DNA of 64,000 nucleotides, from positions 2,790,001-2,854,000 of the forward strand of contig CM074134.1 in NCBI GenBank assembly GCA_037178625.1. The letters are read 5' to 3'. Source of the stretch: Skeletonema tropicum (lineage: Eukaryota > Bacillariophyta > Thalassiosirophyceae > Thalassiosirales > Thalassiosiraceae). Below, in pieces: positions 56,566-64,000 of this stretch; positions within the stretch are counted from its first letter, which is position 1; each line of letters opens with the position of its first letter. Both the position numbers and the translations under genes were made by a program. A model generated the notes under the pieces. The model made no database searches. It was not told where the DNA came from and was given only the letters and a program-made list of their open reading frames with translations.

Positions 56566-57297
56566 GAGCGGTCTTAACACATAGTTTGCGCAAAAACGAT
56601 TACGCCGGTTGGCTGCCGGTTGGTGACGTTTCTGTGACTTGTGGAGCGTAAGGAACTTGCACAACAAATAAGAAAGTGGGGAGGCTTAACACTTTACATC
56701 CAAGATCCAAGATACATAATAATATTGCCAAGATTGACAAGCACAAGCACGACAGAGTTACCATGGTTGCCTCATCTCCATTCTATCATTCAATCTCATT
56801 TTCTTCACCATCATGTCAAAGGCAGTCGCACGACGGCTTCGCACAGGCCACCGCCGCCGTGGCTGCAAACGTAATCACAGCCGTAATCACCGACACATGC
56901 ATCTGAGCCACGCACAAGTATGCTTTCGGGATAAGCTCCAAAGGGAAGCTCTCTACCAAGGGAGTGTTGCTTTTGTCAGCATCCTCGCCGTCCCGCTATT
57001 GCTCCCTCTCTGGAATGGCTTCTTCGTGTCGGTCATGGTTGTTTTGTTATCGTGTCAAGATCACAAAAGTTGATGGGTGAAAATCTGGGAAAATGAGACA
57101 AAGATTTTCTTTACTAATTCCTACGTCGGAATTTTTCAAGATTGTTTACGCAAAACGGCCATTTTGCGTAAACAATCTTGCAAGATTTATTCTTCCTTAC
57201 GCAAAATACGTCACGTCGCCGGTCACAACTCACAACCAATGTCATGCGGTAGTTACTTTTTGCGTAAATATTGCGCAAACAACTGTTAAGACCGCTC
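56566..57297. mobile_element. 732-bp MITE with TA target duplication
   Basis: Inverted termini read GAGCGGTCTTAACA then GTTTGCGCAA with a few mismatches between. They are flanked by TA on both sides (56564-56565 and 57298-57299). TTTGCGTAAA-type words recur inside. It carries no transposase. TA duplication suggests mobilisation by a Tc1/mariner-type enzyme. Confidence 0.78.
57137..57180. repeat. perfect 19-bp hairpin inside the MITE
   Basis: CAAGATTGTTTACGCAAAA (57137-57155) and its exact reverse complement (57162-57180) flank a 6-nt loop CGGCCA. Confidence 0.9.
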
Positions 57298-57357
57298 TAT
57301 TATTTTGTCAATTGAAAGTGAAACTAAGTAAGTACCGCGCGCTCAAAAAATCGCACC

Positions 57358-57845
57358 ACTCAGAAAATCGCACCAAAAATATTTTGCTAGCTTTCTACGC
57401 ACAAAACACACATCGACTGAAACTAGCGCCTCACTACACTCAGCATCGACCCTCTGCCTACCTGCACCGACCATAACTTGATAGTACATGTTATTACCTT
57501 TCGATTAAGCCTCTGGGAGTCATCATATGCACTATACTCGCATTACAACAGCTGCATAGGTGCTCATATACGCATGCGTCATGCATAGAATCACTCTTTT
57601 TACCAGCTGAAATAGGCTGTTTTGGAACGATGCTTGCGCTTTATCTACTAGTTATATACTAGTCAGCTAATTAATAATTGTATTCGAATATACTTTCTCA
57701 AGAGATTCTGGATATCAGTTTGGGTTCAACATGTTGATAGGTGCGCTCTATAGAGGGCATACTCACATGGTTGTTTCGTATTTTGTGTGGTGTCGCCTAG
57801 TTGTGGAAAAATCGCACCAAAATTTTTTGGTGCGATTTTCTGAGT
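57358..57845. repeat. 488-bp inverted-repeat element
   Basis: ACTCAGAAAATCGCACCAAA at the left is matched in inverse at the right. The right end folds on itself again (AAAATCGCACCAAAA and its inverse, about 57808-57840). No clear target duplication, so mobility is unproven. Confidence 0.6.
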
Positions 57846-58386
57846 AGAAAGTAGATACATACCATGCTACTTTCAAACGTAAGGCGTTCTCGTGGTCCTT
57901 CTTATTTATTCTTGCCAAGGATGGTTGAGGTTGACAATGGACAATAACTCTTCGGCAACCGCCGCCAACAAACGATGACGAGCATATTGGTCTTCTGTTG
58001 GAGGCAGGCTGGTATATCCTCTATACTACCTACCTGTCGTCGAATCTCATGCAGTCTAGTCACTTTTATGTATCCGGCTCGGGGTCTAGCCAAATCACTT
58101 CGCATGGATGCGGACATAATTGGCAGATTCCCACTGATAGCCTACGCGTGATCTAGCTTCAACAAATACAATGTGTAATGGGACTGTATCAACTCCAACG
58201 TCGTCAGCCTCTCCATCGTACCAACATAAAATCTTCTGACAGCTATGTCGACTTGGTCGAAACTTCACAACGAACCCAAACTATTATATTATTCATTCTC
58301 TCACTCAATCATCACATCTGACTTTTATTTGTATCTATTTATCAAATTATTCGTCTACCCAACGAATAATTAGCTAATAATTGAAA
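57846..58386. other. intergenic, 3' side of eIF2-gamma
   Basis: No gene recognised; the 71-aa minus ORF at 57902-58117 lacks recognisable features. Confidence 0.45.
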
Positions 58387-59994
58387 TTATGGTTCGAGGA
58401 CTTCAATCTTCTTTCCCCTCTTAATCTCACCCCATCCAATCAATCGCCAATGCTTATCCACCCTACGACTCAATGCAATCTTCTCTCCCTCCTGGGTACA
58501 AACAGGCTGGGTCAAGGAAATCTTGGCCAAATCACTCTTGGCACCCTCCACCTTACCACCAGTACCAGTCGATCCAATATTCACCATGAGAATCTCACCC
58601 TTGGTAAGCTTCTGAACCTTGGCCTGCTTACCCCCATCGGAGGTCTTCACACCCAATAACCGACGCAAGAGATAATACGAAATTTCAATCTCAGCAAACA
58701 CCTCCGGCAACTGCCCCCTCTTACCCAACACCTGTCCAACCAATCGATCCGCCCTCGTCAACGTAGGATCAATACGTGTTCCCACACCAATCAATCCACC
58801 AGGGACGGCATACTGCAAATCATTACTCTCCGCATACAAACTCGATATACGTGAAAAGATGGGTGAACAAACTACCGTAGTCCCTCCACTTCCATCCTCC
58901 TTCTTTGTCACAATTCCAGGTCGAACCTCAATCTCATCGCCCACCCTCAACACACCCTGCAATATACTCCCACCTGCCACACCACCCTGCAAATCATGTA
59001 CATCCTGCCCAGGCTTATTCACATCAAACGATCGAATCACAATCAAACGGGGAACACTCGTAAAGTCCCTCACCGGCACAGGAATCTTGTGAACCAAATA
59101 CTCACAAACCAGATCAACATTGTACTTCAACACAGCCGAAATCGGCAATATCGGCGCCGAATCCGCCACAGTCCCCACCACAAACTTCCGAATCTGCTCC
59201 TGCTGCGCCACCGCTGCATCCATCTTGACCAAATCCACCTTATTTTGCAAAATAATAATATTCTTCAACCGCATAATTTCCACGGCAGCCAAATGTTCCG
59301 AAGTTTGTGGCTGAGGACAAGTTTCATTCCCGGCAACCAAGAGGAGCGCTCCGTCCATGACGGCTGCACCGTTTAACATGGTAGCCATGAGGATGTCGTG
59401 CCCTGGACAATCGACGAAGGATATATGACGACGGAGGTGGTAGGAAACGCCGGTTTTTTCATCGATGAATGTATCGGGGTGAGAGGAGCCGCGAGATGTG
59501 TACATTGGATAGGTTGTTCCCGGTACCACGGTTGGTGAATCTTCCTTGCCCTCTTCAGCTACGTAGGGAGCAGCCTTGTAAATCTTGGCATTGGCATATC
59601 CCAATTTGATCGTGATGTTACGCTCGAGTTCATTCTTGAAGCGGACAGTTTGTACTCCGGAGATGGCCTTGACGACGGTGGATTTTCCGTGGGCGACGTG
59701 GCCGATTGTTCCGACGTTGATGGTTGCTTGGCGGGAGATCTGAATGTTTATGATGATGATGATAGTTGATATTTTATATTTGAAGAAGGTGCATTGTATT
59801 CGAATTGTTAGTCATGATGAGATGTAATTGATTAGGCAGCACAGCCGTACACCACCGATATGCAAAAAGCTGTACACATAATGTAAATTTATTTCAGCAC
59901 TCACCACCTCAGGAGTCAAAGCAGTCAACTTTGACGCATCTACCGTAGCAGCATCTTGTACTGCCAAATGAGGTTGTCCTTTTTTGTCCACCAT
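58387..59994 (-). CDS. EIF2S3: translation initiation factor eIF2 subunit gamma, two exons, 480 aa
   Basis: Exons 59994-59905 and 59739-58387. The 165-bp intron has donor GTGAGT and acceptor ATTCAG, phase 0. G-domain motifs are complete: GHVAHGKST (residues 43-51, G1), DCPGH (G3) and NKVD (G4). The switch-1 stretch [19 protein letters not shown] is typical of eIF2-gamma, as is the C-terminus ([16 protein letters not shown]). The protein is the GTP-binding core of eIF2, which carries initiator Met-tRNA to the 40S ribosome in the cytosol. The length matches the family. The zinc-ribbon cysteines seen after switch 1 in some archaeal and animal orthologues are absent, with a Thr/Pro/Ser-rich stretch in their place. 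Confidence 0.97.
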
Positions 59995-62120
59995 GGTTGC
60001 TTTGTTGTTGCGTTGCTATGAGTTGATCACCGTAGGAAGACGTCTGCCACATGGAGAGGAGAATGAGAGGTCGGACGACGGACAGTTTTGGCGCGCTTCG
60101 TCACTTCCCTTCAGCGCACGCAGCAGCGCCGCAGATCCAAAAATGTCAGATCCTACCCTGCCTGGCCTGATCCCCCTGCCCTGCTGCCACTGCCTACATT
60201 TTGAATTCCTACGTAGGCCTATGTAGAATTTTGCGGGAACTGCATTCTCTAGTAGAAACTACACGCAAACGCACTCTCATGCATGCCACTGCACACGATA
60301 ATATAATAAAGCTTCGATTGATCTCTTTACTATGGCCCGATGATATCATCAGTGTCAATATAATCATCTAATGCTTCATTATCCATCTTAAGGTAAAAGA
60401 ATATCTTGTGTTGACTGAGCGCCTAAGTACAATACGCTGGTTGTTACTACTGCTTAGCTCGGGAACTCTATGTATGGATGTTCGAGCCAATGATTCTTGT
60501 GTCCTGCATTTATTGATTGTAAACACATCTACTTTCTCTTTGCACGAAGTCCCACTTGTTTTTGTACGAATGCCTTCCCCTGCCCTTTCCATTTCTGTTG
60601 CGTTTCACCGGTATTGCTCCAACACCCAGTGTCCAATCATCTGATGAAACCTCTGTCCGGGTATGGTCCTCATCAGATGCACGAGATGGCACTCTAATCG
60701 ATGCAGTTGAGGAATCATGCTAAAATCCATCGACCGCATCTAAAACACCACCTGATGGTTGGAATTCTCTGTCTCGTCACAATGTTTTGTACCCAAAATA
60801 ACACTTGTAAATTCATACTTCGTCTGCTTTGGAAAGATATCATCCGATGATACCAACGCCGCGCTTGATTCGACACTAATATTTTATTTTCCTCCCATTA
60901 TAGCGATGGATATTCTCGATCATTTTTATTTGGTTTTCATCTTTTGCTGGGATTTTGCATCATGTGATATTGACACCATTAAAACCACCTTGTACTATGC
61001 AGCACGGACGATTGCAGCTCTTCAACATGTGTTCAATGCCATTGTACATTAACGAGTTTATGACCTCCTATCTATTTACTCGATGCATCAATAAATCACT
61101 ATCTATCGAAGGATAGTTCGATAAAAAGATCAGGTCTCGTGATGTCATAAAATAGTCTACGTTGTGCGGTTCGGTGTTTGTTGTTGAATGAGACAGGGTG
61201 TTGGATAAAGATTAATTTGTAGCGTCTCCGTCACAACTTCTCCTCGTCGCTTTTATCTGCTGATACGAAATAAGCTCATTGATCTGAATCTTTTGACCCA
61301 GGAAGCATGCTGCGTTTGACGCCATTCAAATACTTCACTAAATCATTCCTTTTGATTTCGTAGTTTCCGTTTCCTGTCAGCCATGTCTTAGCAATCAATA
61401 TTTGAGGCTTTCATCACTCCATCATTCTTCGGCACATGAGACAGAAGATGTCCATTTGTGACTTTCGCAACATTCATTGCAAGGAGGGTATGGGGTGTAC
61501 TTAGGGCGTGTCGATAGTCCCAGTCCGCACGGCCGACCACGGGGAGTAAAGAAGTACGGTAACTCACGGATTCACAGATGACTTGAGATACTCTATACAA
61601 AGACAGCTCGAAAGAATGCATCTTTATATTGTTCTGCCATCTGTGTGGAGCTCTTGGAGAAGATGGAGATGGAGTACATCGACGATTCGTACTCGCCACT
61701 GTTCAAGTTGTGGGTGATAATGCCCACGTGAATACCCCGTCTTCCTTTCAGATATCTACTTCGATGTTTTTTATTTTTGAACTACAAATATTGCAAAGAA
61801 GACCTCTATGAAAAACATCGAAGTAGCTTCTCAAAACGAAGGACTTGTTAATAGTAGTTGGCATGGGGATGCCGTCACATCATGGTGTTGTGCAACTTTT
61901 GTTGTGGTGAGTGTTGGTGATGAAAATCGGGCGGCCCAGCGGGGATGCCCGATTCGTGGTTCTACAAAATATGTATCACAAAATGGACGACCATCTCTTC
62001 CTCGGGATAAAATGGGGTTATTACGTAGGGGCATACTAATTCCTACAAAATTTGGACTAGGCGAGGCACAATGTAGCGTACATAGTGCCTGCCTATCTTC
62101 TACTCCAACTTAAACAATAC
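59995..62120. other. gene-free or unresolved interval
   Basis: The region next to 59994 should hold the eIF2-gamma promoter. Small ORFs at 60368-60692 and 61388-61699 on the minus strand have no recognisable motif. A 16-bp inverted repeat (CTACTTCGATGTTTTT, 61756-61771, inverse at 61811-61826) encloses about 39 nt. Confidence 0.45.
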
Positions 62121-62491
62121 AACATACCCAAGACCAATTTCGAAGTTAAAGTCTAATATCAATAAGCTAAGAGGAATCAGTAGAATCTGCTCTTACATAG
62201 AAACCCAATGACTCTCGAAGACTGCATACATTATAATATATGAATATGTCAAGTTCACGACTGAAAGTAGCTGAACGACTGAACATAGCTGAACATGCTG
62301 TGTATCAACATACCCAAGACCAATTTCGAAGTTAAAGTCTAATATCAATAAGCTAAGAGGAATCAGTAGAATCTGCTCTTACATAGAAACCCAATGACTC
62401 TCGAAGACTGCATACATTATAATATATGAATATGTCAAGTTCACGACTGAAAGTAGCTGAACGACTGAACATAGCTGAACATGCTGTGTAT
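62121..62491. repeat. identical tandem duplication of 186 bp
   Basis: 62121-62306 is repeated at 62307-62491 without a visible difference, from AACATACCCAAGACC to CATGCTGTGTAT. It lies about 130 bp upstream of the RING-MYND start codon. Complete identity points to a very recent event or an assembly duplication. Confidence 0.95.
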
Positions 62492-62622
62492 TCATGACCA
62501 GGTCTCATAAAATTACATTTGAGTTCACTGCATCTTTAGTTTATCACTGTAATTGTAAGGTAAGAGGATTTGCCTGCTTACAAGACAAATGTAAGATAGC
62601 AGAGCATTTAACAAATCTCACC

Positions 62623-63903
62623 ATGGCTGACGACGACGACAACGTGATTGAGCTGGAGCAGCAGCTGCGGGAGAAGATTGCTTCCCAGAAGGCGACAACT
62701 GCTGAACTTCCCTCACTAAAAAGTATAGTTGACGAAACAGGTCTTACTTCGCCAGAGACCAAGTCAAGGGCACAACAAATCAAAGAGCTGTCGGACAATG
62801 AAGAGCAGCTCGAACTACTACTCGAATCTAAGCGGGTGGAGGCTGCTGTAAAGCTTCAAGACGAGCTGCATCCTCCCAAAGACTCTGGACATTGTCCCAT
62901 ATGTCTTGAAACAATCAAACACTTGAATTGCACAACAATAATTCGATTTTTTTGCTGTGGTGGTTGGATATGTATCCAGTGTTTCGAAGAGCGCAAAGCC
63001 AACTTAGAGAAAGAAGGATTTGATGATATGGATATGTTCTCTAACAAATGCCCACTTTGTCGGGAGAGACTTTACGCCGACGGTAAGGAAACCGGAGCCA
63101 TGCTGTTAGAACATTTCAACAAAGGTATGGTATGGGCGCAGGTTCAAATTGGGGTATGGTGCATGGATGCAGCGGAGGGTAAAAAGTTCGGCCTTTCTCT
63201 CGATAAAAAGAAGTGTTGGGAATTGATCAAACAAGCCGCAGATCAAGGTGATCCGAATGCGTTGTTTTTCATGTCGACATATGATGATGATGAAGAAATG
63301 AACAGCAACACACATGAGCATTATCTCAAAAAAGCTGCAGATCTTGGATTCCCGCTGGCACAACACAATCTGGCTTTGTTTTACAATATGAACAATGAGA
63401 AAGAGAAGTACCTTCATTACATCACACTCGCAGCAAGCCAGGGAAATGTTAGTTCGTACGGTTTTTTGGGAACTTCCTTTATGCATGATAATGATGAATG
63501 TGGTCTGACGCAATCTTTCATTCTGGCGAAACATTACTTTGGAGAGATGAGCTTAGAAGACGATTTTTACATCTACAACTTTTTAATTGCTTCATACTTG
63601 TTGGAAAATCAGCGTTATGAAGGAATTATGGACATTCCTGGGCATAGTCCCATTCCAACGTTTTTGTACTGGGTACGCAGAGCGGTGAAGGGAAATTTGT
63701 CAGTGGAAACGAAAGATAATGCGGTCAAGTGCTTGTCAATGGTAGAGGATCAGGCAAAGAGTCACTGCGCAAATTGCAGGAAGGAGGCAGGATGCTCATC
63801 ATTCAAGCGATGTATGCGGTGTTTAGGAGCTTGGTATTGTGGCGAGGAATGCCAAGTCCAACACTGGAATTCTGGGCACAAGATAGACTGCAAATACAAA
63901 TGA
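62623..63903 (+). CDS. RING / Sel1-repeat / MYND zinc-finger protein, 426 aa
   Basis: The start is the ATG in ACCATGG at 62623 (MADDDDNVIE); the frame is open 43 codons further up, but into the tandem-repeat flank. Residues 91-146 form a RING-like finger (CPIC ... CCGGWICIQC ... CPLC). Residues about 160-330 contain Sel1-type helical repeats (such as YLKKAADLGFPLAQHNLALF and YITLAASQGNVSSYGFLG). The last 45 residues are a complete MYND finger (CANC ... CMRC ... WYCGEEC ... H...C). RING suggests ubiquitin-ligase activity and Sel1 and MYND are protein-interaction modules, so a role in protein quality control or regulation is plausible; partners are unknown. From general knowledge, proteins combining Sel1 and MYND domains occur in multigene families in centric diatoms. 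Confidence 0.88.
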   Translation: MADDDDNVIELEQQLREKIASQKATTAELPSLKSIVDETGLTSPETKSRAQQIKELSDNEEQLELLLESKRVEAAVKLQDELHPPKDSGHCPICLETIKHLNCTTIIRFFCCGGWICIQCFEERKANLEKEGFDDMDMFSNKCPLCRERLYADGKETGAMLLEHFNKGMVWAQVQIGVWCMDAAEGKKFGLSLDKKKCWELIKQAADQGDPNALFFMSTYDDDEEMNSNTHEHYLKKAADLGFPLAQHNLALFYNMNNEKEKYLHYITLAASQGNVSSYGFLGTSFMHDNDECGLTQSFILAKHYFGEMSLEDDFYIYNFLIASYLLENQRYEGIMDIPGHSPIPTFLYWVRRAVKGNLSVETKDNAVKCLSMVEDQAKSHCANCRKEAGCSSFKRCMRCLGAWYCGEECQVQHWNSGHKIDCKYK

Positions 63904-64000
63904 TAGACTTCTTCAAAGCATATACGATGATGATTACTACTGCCAAATAATGCATGCCTGTTGTAACACATTCTTGTTATTGTTACGCTCTTGATTGCCT

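Noticed and set aside
56641..57476. Several 70-127-aa ORFs
   Set aside because: They lie in the MITE and its flank, overlap in several frames and show no domain.

Overview
The window looks like nuclear DNA of a centric diatom of the Thalassiosira type. The reasons are a Ser/Lys/Trp-rich silica-matrix (cingulin-like) gene with an RXL site, a RING-Sel1-MYND protein, short spliceosomal introns of about 73-165 bp, and Ty1/copia fragments. Genes are separated by long stretches full of transposable elements, and both strands are used.

Layout. 1-8.7 kb: a leishmanolysin-type (M8) membrane metallopeptidase (+), then an unrecognised three-exon gene (-). 8.7-16.5 kb: a P-element/THAP9-like transposase relic and a 385-bp hAT-type MITE with an exact 8-bp target duplication. 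17-25.7 kb: one cingulin-like gene (-) split by a 6.1-kb LTR retrotransposon (5-bp target duplication CTCTT) and also frameshifted by a 7-bp insertion. 26.4-28.4 kb: a copia RT/RNase H fragment, a dispersed repeat and a TA-flanked MITE. 28.8-31.1 kb: a two-exon coiled-coil gene.

31.5-51.6 kb is the most interesting part. It holds a tandem duplication of a three-gene unit: (i) a truncated beta-trefoil-like fragment, (ii) a small single-pass membrane protein with a possible ML-like ectodomain, and (iii) a protein that reads as beta-trefoil + longin + R-SNARE-like helix (zero-layer Arg replaced by Asn) + a long Ala/Gly/Val repeat tail. In the first unit an 8,043-bp DNA transposon sits between (i) and (ii). 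It has 9-bp target duplications and terminal inverted repeats, ten 199-bp tandem repeats at one end, an OTU-protease ORF with an in-frame amber codon, and a two-exon DDE-type transposase gene. The second unit preserves the exact empty site, so the insertion is proven within the window. The second unit in turn carries two short retroposed insertions that share one end and have 15-17-bp target duplications.

52.7-64 kb: a four-exon 4-hydroxyphenylpyruvate dioxygenase homologue (+), a conserved hypothetical gene (-), two inverted-repeat elements, eIF2-gamma in two exons (-), and a RING-Sel1-MYND gene (+) preceded by an identical 186-bp tandem duplication. All exon structures were deduced by eye from splice consensus and reading-frame closure and have not been tested against transcripts.
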